Shown: positions 7,861 to 18,114, counted from the first letter of the stretch. The stretch is 64,000 nucleotides of DNA from Rhodoferax sp. PAMC 29310 (GCF_017948265.1 NZ_CP072852.1:3596001-3660000); one strand, 5' to 3'. Notes: generated from the sequence alone by a model not told the origin. Program-made: numbers and translations.

Positions 7861-8598
7861 CTAGATCAGCAGCGCGGCGAGCGCGCTCAGTGCCGCTGTT
7901 TCAGAGCGTAGTACGCGGGGGCCCAAGGTGACGGGTGAGAAGCCGCAGGCCAGAGCCGCCTCTTCTTCGGACGCACTCAAACCACCTTCGGGTCCTGACA
8001 GGAAGGTCACACCCGCTGCCGCATCGCTGAACTCGATGCTGCGCAACGCGCGTGTGCCAGACCGCAAAGACAGAAGCAGCGATGGGCCTTGAGGCGAAGC
8101 TGCGCGCACTTTGAGCCAGGCCGTCAAACTCATGACGGGGTAAATAGCGGGCACCCGGTTGCCGCCGCATTGCTCACAGGCGGCCACCGCCACACTTTGC
8201 CAGTGGCCCACCTTTTTGTCAGCTCGCTCTCCGCTCAAGCGCAACACACTGCGCTCGGTCATTAGGGGCTGGATGCTGGCGACCCCCAGTTCGGTGGCTT
8301 TCTCCACCAGCCAGTCCATGCGGTCGTTGGCTGGCATGCCGACCACCAGATGAACGGCCCGCAGTGCCTCGCGTTCAACTTGGTGGTGAGCACCGACCTG
8401 GACTTGCACGTCACTGCGGCCCATTCGGGTCACCGTGGCATCAAACTCGCCATTGCCCGCGATGCCTGGCCCGCCGTTGAACAGCGTGATGGCATCGCCG
8501 GGTTGCAGGCGCAACACCTGAACATGACGCGCCGCGCCCGCAGGCAAGTCCAGTGTTTCACCGGAGGTCAGCGGGGTAGGGCAGTAGAAGCGGGGCAT
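7861..8598 (-). CDS. rsmE: 16S rRNA (uracil(1498)-N(3))-methyltransferase RsmE
   Basis: A 245-residue SPOUT-class methyltransferase. An N-terminal PUA-like part (MPRFYCPTPLTSGETLDLPAGAARHVQVLRL) precedes the knotted catalytic domain. The signatures are MDWLVEKATELGV, CEQCGGNRVP, FLSGPEGGLSASEEEAA and the C-terminal VLRSETAALSALAAL, which forms the SAM-binding knot. It methylates U1498 in the decoding region of the small ribosomal subunit. It converges with the upstream histidine kinase gene and shares a strand with the AmgK-like gene, separated by a dispersed repeat. Confidence 0.93.
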   Translation of the reverse strand: MPRFYCPTPLTSGETLDLPAGAARHVQVLRLQPGDAITLFNGGPGIAGNGEFDATVTRMGRSDVQVQVGAHHQVEREALRAVHLVVGMPANDRMDWLVEKATELGVASIQPLMTERSVLRLSGERADKKVGHWQSVAVAACEQCGGNRVPAIYPVMSLTAWLKVRAASPQGPSLLLSLRSGTRALRSIEFSDAAAGVTFLSGPEGGLSASEEEAALACGFSPVTLGPRVLRSETAALSALAALLI

Positions 8599-8623
8599 GG
8601 GCGGTGGCGATGAAAAAATTAAT

Positions 8624-8671
8624 GCTATTGAATATATAGCTGCTGGTGCAAGCTGCTAGAGCGCTAGAGGC
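8624..8671 (+). repeat. 48-nt dispersed intergenic repeat, copy A
   Basis: It begins GCTATTGAATATATAGCT and ends GAGCGCTAGAGGC. The same length and layout recur at 49379-49426 (opposite strand) and 56670-56717. The first part is a short inverted repeat (GCTAT with ATAGC). It lies between rsmE and the phosphotransferase gene. Similar sequences are, to my recollection, common in Comamonadaceae. Confidence 0.65.
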
Positions 8672-8675
8672 GGTT

Positions 8676-9770
8676 TTATCTTGCTGACGCGCCAAATCCG
8701 AAAACATTCGGCTCAACAATGCCTTCCACCTTCTGAATCAGGCGAAGCAAGGGCTTGAGTTCAATGTAGCGGGCGCAGGTGGACAGCAGGTAGTTAATAA
8801 AGCGGGGGGTGTCCGCTAGGTACTGTGGTTTGCCATCGCGCAAGGTGAGGCGGGCAAAAATGCCGGCCACCTTGAGGTGACGCTGCAAGCCCATCCACTC
8901 CACGCCGCGGTAAAACTCGCCAAAGTCGTTCCCCACCGGCAGGCCGGCTTTGCGGGCTTTTTCCCAATAGCGAATGGTGATGTCAAGGCAGAACTCTTCT
9001 TCCCAGGTCAAAAAGGCGTCCCGCATCAGGCTGGCAATGTCGTAGGTGATGGGCCCGTACACCGCGTCCTGAAAGTCCAACACGCCCAAGCGGGTGGTGA
9101 TGCCGTCGTCAGCGACCATCAGGTTGCGGGGCATGAAGTCCCGGTGCACGTAGACGCTGGGCCAAGCCAGGTTGGCCGCAATGATTTGTTTGAACGTATT
9201 GTCCAGCGTGAATTGCATGGCCGCATCGATATCGATGCCACGGTGCCGGGTGATGTACCACTCCGGAAACAAGCCCAACTCGCGGCGCAGCAAAGCTTCG
9301 TCGTAAGGGGGCAATACATCGGGCTTCGATGCCAGTTGCCATTCGACCAAGGTATCCACCGCCTGCAGATAGAGGGCTTGGTTGGCCTCGGGTTGGGCCG
9401 GGTTGATGATTTGCATCATGGTCTTGGCTCCGAGGTCAGTCAGCAGCATGAAACCCTTGGCTTCGTCCCAAGCCAGCACCTCGGCGGCCCGAATGTGCGC
9501 TTGTTGCATCAATTGCGCGACTTTGACAAAGGCGCGGCTGTCTTCTTTGTATGGTGGTGCGTCCATGATGATGCAACTGTCCTGCGCGGTATCGACCCTG
9601 AAATAGCGGCGAAAGCTGGCGTCGGCCGACGCCAGGCGAACAGTTTCTGGTCGCAACAGGTGTTGTGGGGCTACTGCAGCTAGCCAGTGGTTGAAATCAA
9701 GTTCGCGGCGAGCGTCTGACCAGACGGGCGCTGAGTTCTGGGGGGATTCGGGGGTAAGTGCGTGGCTCAT
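8676..9770 (-). CDS. Aminoglycoside-phosphotransferase-fold sugar kinase, AmgK-like
   Basis: A 364-residue kinase of the APH/choline-kinase fold. The catalytic loop is VYVHRDFMPRNLMV (Asp as base) and the metal-binding motif is LDFQDAVYGPITYDIASL. Early residues show SADASFRRYFRV, and PPYKEDSRAFVKV follows. This pattern fits the N-acetylmuramate/N-acetylglucosamine anomeric kinase AmgK of the peptidoglycan-recycling bypass. AmgK usually sits beside the nucleotidyltransferase MurU, which is not seen in this window, so the assignment is by sequence style only. The gene is divergent from lptD with a very short intergenic space. Confidence 0.75.
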   Translation of the reverse strand: MSHALTPESPQNSAPVWSDARRELDFNHWLAAVAPQHLLRPETVRLASADASFRRYFRVDTAQDSCIIMDAPPYKEDSRAFVKVAQLMQQAHIRAAEVLAWDEAKGFMLLTDLGAKTMMQIINPAQPEANQALYLQAVDTLVEWQLASKPDVLPPYDEALLRRELGLFPEWYITRHRGIDIDAAMQFTLDNTFKQIIAANLAWPSVYVHRDFMPRNLMVADDGITTRLGVLDFQDAVYGPITYDIASLMRDAFLTWEEEFCLDITIRYWEKARKAGLPVGNDFGEFYRGVEWMGLQRHLKVAGIFARLTLRDGKPQYLADTPRFINYLLSTCARYIELKPLLRLIQKVEGIVEPNVFGFGASAR

Positions 9771-9796
9771 GGATAATCCATTCTACAAAGCTGGCC

Positions 9797-12244
9797 ATGA
9801 TGGTCTTGTCGCCCCTTCAACCCCTTCAACCCCTTTCGCCCCCTACTCTCCCGCTGATGCGCTTATTGATGCCACGCTCTTTGCCAGGAATACTTCCGTT
9901 GCCCCGCCCCCTGCGCCCTGCGGCAGTGGTGATGGCGTCCGCATTGGCGGTTGGGGCGTCGGCCCAAGCGCAGGAGTTGCCGCCCACCAGCCTAAAAACC
10001 AGCCCCCTGTTGCAGGAAAAAATCTCGCCGGAGTCCCGCGGTTCGTTGCCGACATTTTTGTCCGCCGACCGGCTGCAGGGCACCACAGAGAAAGAGGTGG
10101 CACTAGAGGGAGACGCGATGGTGCGGCGGGGTGATATGGTCATCCAGGCAGACCGCCTGGAATACGATCAGGCCACCAACCAAGCCAAAGCCAACGGCAA
10201 TGTGCGAATCAATCGCGCAGGGAACGTGTATGAAGGCCCTGAGCTTGAGCTGAATCTGGACACCTATGAAGGCTTCTTTACCCAACCGCGGTATCAGTTG
10301 CTGAAGAACAACGCCAACGGTGCGGCAGATCGCATTGATTTCGTGGACGACCAGCGTGCGGTGATTCACAACGCAAGCTACTCGACCTGCCGGCGTCAAT
10401 CCGGCCCCAGTTGGATGCCCGACTGGATATTGCGGGCGACGACAATCACCACCGACAACGAGGAAGATGTTGGCACGGCGACCGGTGCGGTTCTGAGCTT
10501 CAAAGGGGTGCCCATACTGCCGGTTCCCTATATCAGTTTCCCTTTGAGCGACAAGCGAAAGTCCGGGTTGCTTCCGCCATCGATTGGGGTCGACAACGTA
10601 AATGGCCTGGAGGTCTCGCAGCCCTACTACTGGAACATTGCGCCGAATCGGGACGCCACAATCACGCCCACGGTCATGAGCAAGCGGGGCGTCAACATCG
10701 GCACCGAGTTTCGTTATCTGGAACCCAGCTACGCCGGCCAAGTGCGCTATGACTTTATGCCGTCGGACCTGCTCCGTGACAGCAACCGCTGGGGCTTGTC
10801 CTACCAACATCAAGGCGCTGTCAATAACGGACTGACCGAACGATTGACGGATGCAGGGCTGGCGCTGAATGTCAACTTGAATCGGGTCAGTGACGACAAC
10901 TATTGGAGCGATTTCACTCGCAGTGGCAACTCATTGACCCAACGTCTGCTGATCAATGACGCCAGCGTCTCTTGGACCAATGGGAATTTCGCCAGCAGTG
11001 TGCGTACCTTGAAATGGCAAACGCTGCAGACCGGCGCGACGACCATCATCCCGCCTTATGACCGACTGCCACAGTTGACCACTCGCTACACGCGCAACGA
11101 TGTGAGTGGTTTTGACTATTCGGTGACGGCTGACTTCACTCGTTTTCAGGCCGATCAAAGCTTGACCGGACAGCCGAATGGTCAACGTGCTTTTTCGTTG
11201 ATGGAGGTGAGTCGACCTTGGCTCTTTCCGGCTGGGTTCATCAAGCCCAAGCTTCAGTTGCACGCCACCAGTTACCAGTTTGATTCGACTTACTACAGCG
11301 CCGATTCAGCCAGTCGTGTGGTACCTGCCTTCAGTCTGGATAGCGGGTTGGTCTTTGAGCGCGACACGAGTTACTTCGGCAACCGGTTCACCCAAACCCT
11401 GGAGCCCCGCGCGTTTTATGTCAAAACGCCTTTTCGTGATCAAAGCCGCTTGCCCAACTACGACTCCGGTGCAAATGACTTCAATTTTGCAACTATCTAT
11501 ACAGAAAACGCGTTTGCGGGCAACGATCGCATCTCCGACAGCGACTTGCTGACGCTGGGCGTCAGTACCCGCTTGCTGGACCCTGCAACCGGAGCTGAGG
11601 CGGCCCGATTTGGCATTGCGCAACGCTTGCGTTTTCAGGACCAGAATGTGACCTTGCCAAGTGGGACAGCCGTCACGAGTCGATTCAGCGACCTGCTGCT
11701 GGGCGCATCTGTCACCTGGGATCCCAAATGGTCAACCGACGCGACCGTACAGGTCAGTCCGGAGACAGGTGAGTCACAGCGTTCGACCATTGGTGTGCGA
11801 TACAACCCTGGTGCGTACCGCACCGTCACGGCCGCTTACCGTTATCAGCGTAACGTGAGTGAACAACTAGACGTGGGCTGGCAGTGGCCGCTGAGCGCTC
11901 CGTGGGGTGACGCCGGGCCATCCAAGGGCGCGGGAGGTAGTGGACTAGGGGAGGGTCGTTGGTACAGTGTGGGTCGTCTCAACTACAGCGTCAATGAGCG
12001 CAAGCTGGTCGATACCGTGATTGGCTTTGAGTACGATGCAGGCTGCTGGTTGAGCCGCGTGGTGTTGGAGCGACTGCAAACCAGCACGACATCTGCCACA
12101 CAGCGACTCATGTTTCAACTGGAGTTTGTCGGCTTTACCCGTTTGGGTGTCAGCCCATTGAGTGCCCTGAAAGGTCACATTCCCAATTACCAGCTACTGC
12201 GGCAACAATCCAGTTCTCCCAGTCGCTTCAGCAATTACGATTAA
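9797..12244 (+). CDS. lptD: LPS-assembly protein LptD
   Basis: An outer-membrane barrel of about 815 residues that inserts lipopolysaccharide into the outer leaflet with LptE. After a long N-terminal export region ending near AQAQELPP comes the LptA-like jellyroll (GDMVIQADRLEYDQATNQAKANGNVRI). Then comes the barrel, rich in alternating aromatic strands. The only two Cys I see (STCRRQ and DAGCWL) match one disulfide between the periplasmic domain and the barrel end; the second pair known from E. coli is absent. The start is uncertain: 9758 is in frame but overlaps the divergent gene, and no ribosome-binding site is clear. surA follows after 6 nt. Confidence 0.93.
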   Translation: MMVLSPLQPLQPLSPPTLPLMRLLMPRSLPGILPLPRPLRPAAVVMASALAVGASAQAQELPPTSLKTSPLLQEKISPESRGSLPTFLSADRLQGTTEKEVALEGDAMVRRGDMVIQADRLEYDQATNQAKANGNVRINRAGNVYEGPELELNLDTYEGFFTQPRYQLLKNNANGAADRIDFVDDQRAVIHNASYSTCRRQSGPSWMPDWILRATTITTDNEEDVGTATGAVLSFKGVPILPVPYISFPLSDKRKSGLLPPSIGVDNVNGLEVSQPYYWNIAPNRDATITPTVMSKRGVNIGTEFRYLEPSYAGQVRYDFMPSDLLRDSNRWGLSYQHQGAVNNGLTERLTDAGLALNVNLNRVSDDNYWSDFTRSGNSLTQRLLINDASVSWTNGNFASSVRTLKWQTLQTGATTIIPPYDRLPQLTTRYTRNDVSGFDYSVTADFTRFQADQSLTGQPNGQRAFSLMEVSRPWLFPAGFIKPKLQLHATSYQFDSTYYSADSASRVVPAFSLDSGLVFERDTSYFGNRFTQTLEPRAFYVKTPFRDQSRLPNYDSGANDFNFATIYTENAFAGNDRISDSDLLTLGVSTRLLDPATGAEAARFGIAQRLRFQDQNVTLPSGTAVTSRFSDLLLGASVTWDPKWSTDATVQVSPETGESQRSTIGVRYNPGAYRTVTAAYRYQRNVSEQLDVGWQWPLSAPWGDAGPSKGAGGSGLGEGRWYSVGRLNYSVNERKLVDTVIGFEYDAGCWLSRVVLERLQTSTTSATQRLMFQLEFVGFTRLGVSPLSALKGHIPNYQLLRQQSSSPSRFSNYD

Positions 12245-12250
12245 TTCACC

Positions 12251-13609
12251 ATGACCCTCCACCGCGTCACTTTCTCTGTTGCCAGTTTGGCCCTCTTGGT
12301 TTCCATGCATGCGCAGGGCCAGGGATTAAAGCCTGCCACCAAGCCCTTGCAGTCGACAACGCCCGTGGTTCAGCAATCGGCTGATTTCATTGTGGCTGTG
12401 GTGAACTCAGAGCCGATTACAAATAACGAGGTTCGCCGGGAGTTGCAACGAGCGATTCAATTTGCCAGTCAGCAGGGGCGACCCCAGGCAGCCAGCCAAG
12501 CCTTGGCCAGCCAGGTTCTGGAGAACCTGATCAACCAGCGGGTGCAGCTTCAACAAGCTCGCGATACCGGTATTCGTGTGGATGAGGCTGCCATTGATCT
12601 TGCTGAGATGAATGTGGCCATTCAAAATAAGGTTGACGTCAATGAGTTACACAAGCGCCTGGCAGCGGATGGTGTGACGGTAAGTCAAATGCGCGGAATG
12701 CTGAAAGATCAGCTCATGTTGTCCCGACTTCGCCAGCGTGACGTGGAATCGCGGGTGCAAGTGTCTGATCTGGAGGTTGAGGCCTACTTGCAAGAGCAAC
12801 CCGTCAATCTCGATCCCGAAACCTTGCAAATCAATCTGGCCCAAATCCTGATCGCGGTTCCGGAAAACGCGACGCCAGTGCAGATTGCGGCCTTGCAAGC
12901 GAAAGGGCAACGAGCGCTATCACGCGCTCGTGGGGGGGAAGACTTCGTGGCTTTGGTCAAAGAATTTTCTGATGCCAGCGACAGTGGTCAAGGCGGCCAA
13001 ATGGGCTTGCGGACAGCCATTCGCTACCCCCAACTGTTCCTGGAAGCCACCAACAACCTGGCGGTGGGCGACGTCTCTGCGCTGATTCGCTCCGGGGCGG
13101 GTTTTCATATCCTTAAAGTGGTTGAAAAAATCAGCCCCAGCATGCCGACCATGGCCGTGACCCAGAGCCGGGCACGCCACATTTTGCTGCGTTTGAACCC
13201 CCAACTGACGGAGTCGCAGGCGCGCGAACAATTGAGCGAGTTCAAGCGAGCGGTGGTCGCCGGGAAGGCAGATTTCGCGGCGTTGGCCCGGGAACACTCC
13301 CAAGACGGCAGCGCCGCGCAGGGCGGTGAATTGGGTTGGGCCAGCCCCGGTATGTTTGTGCCGGAATTTGAGGAGGTCATGAACCGCCTGGAACCCGGCC
13401 AAGTCAGCGACCCGCTGGTGTCGCGTTTTGGTGTTCATTTGATTCAGCTGATGGAGCGGCGCAAGGCTGCCCTGAGCCCCCGCGAACAACGCGATACGGT
13501 ACGCGCCATGTTGAGTGACAAAAAAATGGAACCGGCGTTCACTTCTTGGGCAGAGGGGTTGCGTGCCCGGGCCTACGTTGAGTTGCGAGAGCCGCCAAGC
13601 AATCGCTGA
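12251..13609 (+). CDS. surA: Periplasmic chaperone / peptidyl-prolyl isomerase SurA
   Basis: A 452-residue exported protein with a signal peptide, the SurA N-terminal chaperone domain ([20 protein letters not shown]) and two parvulin-type domains. The first runs from about [12 protein letters not shown] to FHILKVVEK and the second from about [12 protein letters not shown] to [12 protein letters not shown]. It escorts outer-membrane proteins, including LptD, to the BAM complex. It lies 6 nt after lptD and 8 nt before rsmA, the conserved lptD-surA-rsmA order; pdxA, often in between, is missing here. Confidence 0.95.
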   Translation: MTLHRVTFSVASLALLVSMHAQGQGLKPATKPLQSTTPVVQQSADFIVAVVNSEPITNNEVRRELQRAIQFASQQGRPQAASQALASQVLENLINQRVQLQQARDTGIRVDEAAIDLAEMNVAIQNKVDVNELHKRLAADGVTVSQMRGMLKDQLMLSRLRQRDVESRVQVSDLEVEAYLQEQPVNLDPETLQINLAQILIAVPENATPVQIAALQAKGQRALSRARGGEDFVALVKEFSDASDSGQGGQMGLRTAIRYPQLFLEATNNLAVGDVSALIRSGAGFHILKVVEKISPSMPTMAVTQSRARHILLRLNPQLTESQAREQLSEFKRAVVAGKADFAALAREHSQDGSAAQGGELGWASPGMFVPEFEEVMNRLEPGQVSDPLVSRFGVHLIQLMERRKAALSPREQRDTVRAMLSDKKMEPAFTSWAEGLRARAYVELREPPSNR

Positions 13610-13617
13610 ACCGCACC

Positions 13618-14394
13618 ATGAAACACATTCCTCGCAAGCGATTTGGGCAGCACTTCCTGGCCGATGGCGCCATCATTGAAGGCATTGTGGATGCCATCGC
13701 CCCCCAACCCGGTCAGTTCATGGTGGAGATTGGCCCTGGCTTGGCGGCCCTGACCCAGCCCTTGGTGGAGCGACTGGGGCAACTCACCGTGATCGAATTG
13801 GACCGCGATCTGGCGGTGCGCCTGCGCGCTCATCCCCAGCTCAAGGTCATTGAGTCCGATGTGCTCAAAGTTGACTTTGCTGAGCTGGCGCAATCTTTGG
13901 AAACGCCCAAGCTGAGAGTGGTTGGCAATCTGCCCTACAACATTTCTACGCCGATTCTGTTTCACTTGTTGGGATGTGTCGACGTGATCGAAGACCAGCA
14001 TTTCATGCTGCAAAAGGAAGTGATCGACCGCATGGTGGCGCGTCCCTGCACCTCCGACTACAGCCGCCTGAGTGTGATGCTGCAATGGCGCTATGCAATG
14101 GAAAACGTGCTGTTTGTGCCACCGAAAAGTTTCAATCCGCCGCCACGTGTGGACAGCGCCGTGGTGCGCATGGTGCCGCATGCCACGCCCGCAGCGGTGG
14201 ACGTGGCTCTACTTAGCGAGTTGGTGCAAGTTGCCTTCAGCCAGCGACGTAAACTCATGCGCCACACCCTGGGGAGATGGTTAGAGGAGAAGGCTTTTTC
14301 GGGCGAATTTGATGTGAAACGTCGCGCTGAGGAAGTGCCTGTCGCGCAGTACATCGATTTGGCTTTGGCGCTAGCTTCCGAGTCTAGGCACTAA
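13618..14394 (+). CDS. rsmA: 16S rRNA (adenine(1518)-N(6)/adenine(1519)-N(6))-dimethyltransferase RsmA
   Basis: A 258-residue Rossmann methyltransferase. Motifs in order are [10 protein letters not shown] at the N-terminus, [11 protein letters not shown] (SAM binding), [17 protein letters not shown] and the catalytic [10 protein letters not shown]. The C-terminal helical domain contains [14 protein letters not shown] and [13 protein letters not shown]. It dimethylates two adjacent adenines near the 3' end of 16S rRNA in late 30S maturation. It is the last gene of the lptD operon; about 150 nt after it hold nothing I recognise. Confidence 0.96.
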   Translation: MKHIPRKRFGQHFLADGAIIEGIVDAIAPQPGQFMVEIGPGLAALTQPLVERLGQLTVIELDRDLAVRLRAHPQLKVIESDVLKVDFAELAQSLETPKLRVVGNLPYNISTPILFHLLGCVDVIEDQHFMLQKEVIDRMVARPCTSDYSRLSVMLQWRYAMENVLFVPPKSFNPPPRVDSAVVRMVPHATPAAVDVALLSELVQVAFSQRRKLMRHTLGRWLEEKAFSGEFDVKRRAEEVPVAQYIDLALALASESRH

Positions 14395-14544
14395 TCTACG
14401 TATCGCTGGCGAGTGATGGCCAGTTCTCCGGGAGCTTACTGATTGGAGGTCAGCGCTCGGGCGATCATGACGACGATGTGGGCGAATGATCCCTTTGAAT
14501 TGGACTGATCTTGCTCTGAGTAGCGCACCGACCCACCTCGGTGT

Positions 14545-14799
14545 TCAGCGGTAGCGCAGCTTCATCCCCAAAATCGTACTGGCCAAGATCAGGGTGATCA
14601 CGTTGGCGACGACGATGGGCCAGGCGCGCAGCATCAGCCCATACCCCAGCCAGCAGGCAACCCCCAATGTGAACACGCTGTACATGCTCAGTGAAATACC
14701 CCGTACATCCCGGGTGCGGAAGGTGTGCCAGACCTGCGGGATGAAGCTGACGGTGGTCAAGACCGCGGCGAAATAGCCAAAAAGATCAAGCAAGGGCAT
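14545..14799 (-). CDS. SemiSWEET family sugar transporter (PQ-loop)
   Basis: An 84-residue protein of three membrane helices, the half-size bacterial form of SWEET transporters that works as a dimer. The PQ motif is in VSFIPQVWHTFRTRD, followed by RGISLSMYSVFTLGVACWLGYG and a final helix WPIVVANVITLILA. It probably carries mono- or disaccharides; the substrate cannot be read from sequence. It is followed by dacB on the same strand. Confidence 0.88.
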   Translation of the reverse strand: MPLLDLFGYFAAVLTTVSFIPQVWHTFRTRDVRGISLSMYSVFTLGVACWLGYGLMLRAWPIVVANVITLILASTILGMKLRYR

Positions 14800-14838
14800 G
14801 GGGTGAGGGTATGAATGGCTGGGGTAAACCCGAATTCC

Positions 14839-16287
14839 TCAATTGTCCCTCACAACCCAATCCTGCAGGGCGTCAAAGGCCGGGCGCATGGCGCCTGCGT
14901 TGGCATGGTTGGCCATGGCCACCATGATATAGCGTTTACCGCTGTTGGCCAAGACATAGCCCGCCACGGCGGTGACGTCGCGCAGGCTGCCGGTTTTCAG
15001 GTGGGCAGTGCCTTGGGACTGCGCCTTGCTGCGTTTCAACGTGCCGTCAATGCCGGAGATGGGCAGTGAGGCCATCAACTCTGGCATCAATGGGGAGCGA
15101 TAAGCAGTTTGCAGCAGCCGACCCAGCGCTTGGGCGGAAATGCGTCCGTCTCGTGACAGTCCCGCACCGTTGTCCAATACCGGAAGATCGTCCGACCCGA
15201 AGCGGTCCTTCCACCAACGTAGCAACACCTCGCGCGAGGCTTGCGTCGAGGCAGGTGCTTGCTCCGGCAGCGGGTTGGCGCCAATGGCAGGGCGAACAGG
15301 CAGGCTCAGGGACAGCAGCACGTGCTGGGCCATGATGTTGTTGCTGTACTTGTTGACATCTCGCACCACCTCTGCCAGCGACGGTGAGCTCATTTCAAAC
15401 ACTGGTTTTAGTGTCTTCCCGGGTGCGGTTGGCAGGCGGCCGTCGCGCACGCGCCCGACCAACTGCCCCCCCATTTCGCGCCACAGACCCTCTACAGCGC
15501 GAGCGCTGTAGCTGGCCGGGTCGACATAGGCCACTGGCCACACCCGTTCGCCGCAGGCGGCCGGGAAGCTGCCGCCAAACCGGACCCGCGTGGCGTCATT
15601 GAAGTCGCCCTGCAAAGTGGCGCGGTAGTCGTTGCAGGCGCCGCCGCTCAAGGGCACTGAAGCCGGTAATTGAACGCCACCCAAAGGGGGCTCGTACTGA
15701 ATTCGGGCCAGGTTGTTGCCCGTGTCCGGCACAAAGGTCATGACCAAGGACTTGAAGTTGACCAAAAATGCGTCAGGGGTGGCGTTGTAGGGCCGCAGTG
15801 GTTCGCCGTCAAAGCTGCCGGGGTCGGTGTCGTCGATGGCAAACGCACTGCGATCCAGCACGATGTCACCGGCGATTTTTTGTATCCCCAATCCTTGCAC
15901 CCGGCGCAGCAACAGCCACAGGCGTTCAGCCACCAATTTGGGGTCACCCCGGCCTTGAATGTAGAGATCGCCTTGTAGCGTACCGTCTCGAACCGGGCCG
16001 CCCAGGTACACGGGGGTCTGCCAGGTGTAGGCGGGGCCCAGCAAGTCGAGGGCGGCGTAGGTGGTGACGAGTTTCATCACCGATGCGGGGTTCATCGGCA
16101 CTAGGGCCCGGTGGCTCAGGCGGGGCGCGGTGCGTCCATCGGCCTCTATCACCAGCAGCGACACGGCCTCGCGCGGGACTTTGGCCCGGCTCAGGGCCGC
16201 GTCCACCTCGGGCGGCAGGGCTTGGGCCAGTGACAGACTGCAGATGCCACTTGCGAGCAGGGCCAGCAAGGTTGTGGGTTTGTTCAT
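14839..16287 (-). CDS. dacB: D-alanyl-D-alanine carboxypeptidase/endopeptidase (PBP4, DacB)
   Basis: A 482-residue periplasmic penicillin-binding protein of class C. A signal peptide precedes the mature part. The catalytic triad motifs are SVMK in PMNPASVMKLVTTYAALDLLGP (about residue 70), SNN in DVNKYSNNIMAQH (about 310) and KTGS in GTAHLKTGSLRDV (about 430). It trims or cleaves peptidoglycan cross-links. The gene stands alone on the minus strand and is divergent from an EamA exporter gene, with about 30 nt between starts. Confidence 0.94.
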   Translation of the reverse strand: MNKPTTLLALLASGICSLSLAQALPPEVDAALSRAKVPREAVSLLVIEADGRTAPRLSHRALVPMNPASVMKLVTTYAALDLLGPAYTWQTPVYLGGPVRDGTLQGDLYIQGRGDPKLVAERLWLLLRRVQGLGIQKIAGDIVLDRSAFAIDDTDPGSFDGEPLRPYNATPDAFLVNFKSLVMTFVPDTGNNLARIQYEPPLGGVQLPASVPLSGGACNDYRATLQGDFNDATRVRFGGSFPAACGERVWPVAYVDPASYSARAVEGLWREMGGQLVGRVRDGRLPTAPGKTLKPVFEMSSPSLAEVVRDVNKYSNNIMAQHVLLSLSLPVRPAIGANPLPEQAPASTQASREVLLRWWKDRFGSDDLPVLDNGAGLSRDGRISAQALGRLLQTAYRSPLMPELMASLPISGIDGTLKRSKAQSQGTAHLKTGSLRDVTAVAGYVLANSGKRYIMVAMANHANAGAMRPAFDALQDWVVRDN

Positions 16288-16319
16288 GCTGGAATTATCA
16301 AGCCACGGATAATGAGGGG

Positions 16320-17351
16320 ATGCATCCTCTCCCCTCTGCGTCCCATAGCGTCCTGTCGCCCCGCGCCATTGGTATCGCGGCGGCCGTGATCACGGTCGTA
16401 ATCTGGACGTCGTTCATTTTGATTGCCCGGGCTTCGGCCGATCCCGCACGTGGCGGTACCCTGACCCCGATGGACATGGCCTGGTGCCGAATCGCGGGCG
16501 CGAGCCTGCTTTTGCTCCCCTTGGGTTGGTGGCGTGTGCGCCAAGACAGGGCCATTGGAAGCGGACAATCCTCGTTGTTTGGACTGTCGCCTCTGCCGTT
16601 GAGTGTGACGGTCAAGGTTGGGTTTTTCGGTGGCCTGTTGTACGCCATGCTGGCCTACCGGGGGTTTGTGTACGCGCCGGCGGCCCATGCTTCAGTCTTG
16701 ATGCCAGGGAGTTTGCCGCTGTGGACTGCGTTGTTGGCGGCGCTGCTGTTGGGTGATCGAATTACGCCGTGGCGCGCGCTGGGCCTGGTCCTGATCGTCC
16801 TGGGCGACTTGCTGGTGGGCGGTGCGAGCTTGCTGCGGGCCTTTGAGGGCGGCGATGTCTGGAAAGGTGACCTGTTCTTCATGGTCGCGGCGGCGTGCTG
16901 GGCCACCTACAGTGTGCTGGCGCGTCATCATGCGCTGGACGCCGTTCGCGCCACGATTGCCATCACGGCCTTTGCTTTCCTGGCTTATCTGCCGATCTAC
17001 ACAGTCCTGACTGTGAGCGGCCTGTCCGGTGGGCAGGTGTTTACTGCGCCATTGGGTGAGGTGTTGTTTCAGGTGTTTTTCCAGGGCTGGGGTTCGGTGG
17101 TCATATCGGGCATTACCTTCACCAAGATGATTCAGCACTTTGGCCCGGTGCGCTCCACGATGATCACGGCGCTGGTACCCGGCCTGTCGGCCCTGGGGGC
17201 GGTTGTGGTGTTGGGTGAGCCTTTGTCCTGGAACCTTTGGGCGGGGTTGGCCCTGGTCACGCTGGGTATTCTGTTTGGCGTGCGCTCTGCCGTTCCCGCT
17301 GCTATCAGAAAAGAAGCGCCTGTCGCAGCGTCTACAAGGACAGAGGGGTGA
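16320..17351 (+). CDS. EamA/DMT-family transporter
   Basis: Starting at the ATG at 16320 after GAGGGG gives 343 residues with ten membrane helices in two EamA repeats. Characteristic parts are WTSFILIARASADP in the first helix region, YAPAAHASVLMPGSLPLWTALLAALLLGDRI closing repeat one, and GPVRSTMITALVPGLSALGAVVVLGEPL closing repeat two. Members export amino acids or other metabolites across the inner membrane; the substrate here is unknown. A longer open frame upstream overlaps dacB and is not family-like. Confidence 0.88.
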   Translation: MHPLPSASHSVLSPRAIGIAAAVITVVIWTSFILIARASADPARGGTLTPMDMAWCRIAGASLLLLPLGWWRVRQDRAIGSGQSSLFGLSPLPLSVTVKVGFFGGLLYAMLAYRGFVYAPAAHASVLMPGSLPLWTALLAALLLGDRITPWRALGLVLIVLGDLLVGGASLLRAFEGGDVWKGDLFFMVAAACWATYSVLARHHALDAVRATIAITAFAFLAYLPIYTVLTVSGLSGGQVFTAPLGEVLFQVFFQGWGSVVISGITFTKMIQHFGPVRSTMITALVPGLSALGAVVVLGEPLSWNLWAGLALVTLGILFGVRSAVPAAIRKEAPVAASTRTEG

Positions 17352-17403
17352 TTTTTGCTGTATTTTCACCAAAACCAGTGACCTCAAATAAGGAGCGCAA
17401 CGT

Positions 17404-18111
17404 TTGAACTTGCTTGCTTTTGATACGAGTACTGACGTCATGTCGATTGCTGCCCAGCGCACCGTCGGCGGAGTTGCCCAAGTTTGGCAACAAACCGCGG
17501 TGGGCGGGGCACAGACCTCGGCCCACCTGATTCCGGTCATTCAGCGGCTCATGGCGCAAGCCGATCTGAGGTTTGATCAGTTGGATGCCATTGTTTTTGG
17601 GCGTGGGCCGGGTTCCTTTACTGGCCTGCGGACCGCTTGCTCGGTGGCGCAGGGATTGGCTTTCGGCGCTAAAGTGCTCGTCTTGCCGGTGGACACGTTA
17701 TTGGCTGTGGCGGAAGACGCCCGGTGTCAGTGTGTGGACCCGGCGCGCCCGAGACAGGTGACAGCCATGCTGGATGCCCGGATGGACGAGTTGTACATGG
17801 CTTGCTACTCTTTTGAGAGTGATGTCTGGAGTCAAACAAAGGACCCTGGCCTGATCCGACCAGAAGACTTGGACGCGGACGACGACGTCACCTTGGCTGG
17901 CAATGTGTTCACCACCTATGGTGATCGCCTGCCTGTCAGCGCCGCACTGCGCGTGGCAGCGCTGCCCACTGCCGGCGCATTGTTGCGTCTTGCCCCCGCT
18001 TTGCTGGCCGCCGGCGGGGCTTTGCCCGCCGACGAGGCTTTGCCGCTCTACATTCGCGACAAGGTCGCCAAAACCACCGCCGAGCGCATGGCAGAGAAAG
18101 CGGCAGCGTAG
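17404..18111 (+). CDS. tsaB: tRNA threonylcarbamoyladenosine biosynthesis protein TsaB
   Basis: A 235-residue ASKHA-fold protein. The start is TTG at 17404, preceded by GGAG at proper spacing, and the product begins NLLAFDTSTDVMSIA as the family does. The conserved GRGPGSFTGLRTACSVAQGLAFG is at about residues 63-85. TsaB pairs with TsaD and TsaE to make t6A37 on ANN-decoding tRNAs. rimI follows after 3 nt, the usual tsaB-rimI pairing. Confidence 0.93.
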   Translation: MNLLAFDTSTDVMSIAAQRTVGGVAQVWQQTAVGGAQTSAHLIPVIQRLMAQADLRFDQLDAIVFGRGPGSFTGLRTACSVAQGLAFGAKVLVLPVDTLLAVAEDARCQCVDPARPRQVTAMLDARMDELYMACYSFESDVWSQTKDPGLIRPEDLDADDDVTLAGNVFTTYGDRLPVSAALRVAALPTAGALLRLAPALLAAGGALPADEALPLYIRDKVAKTTAERMAEKAAA

Positions 18112-18114
18112 GCC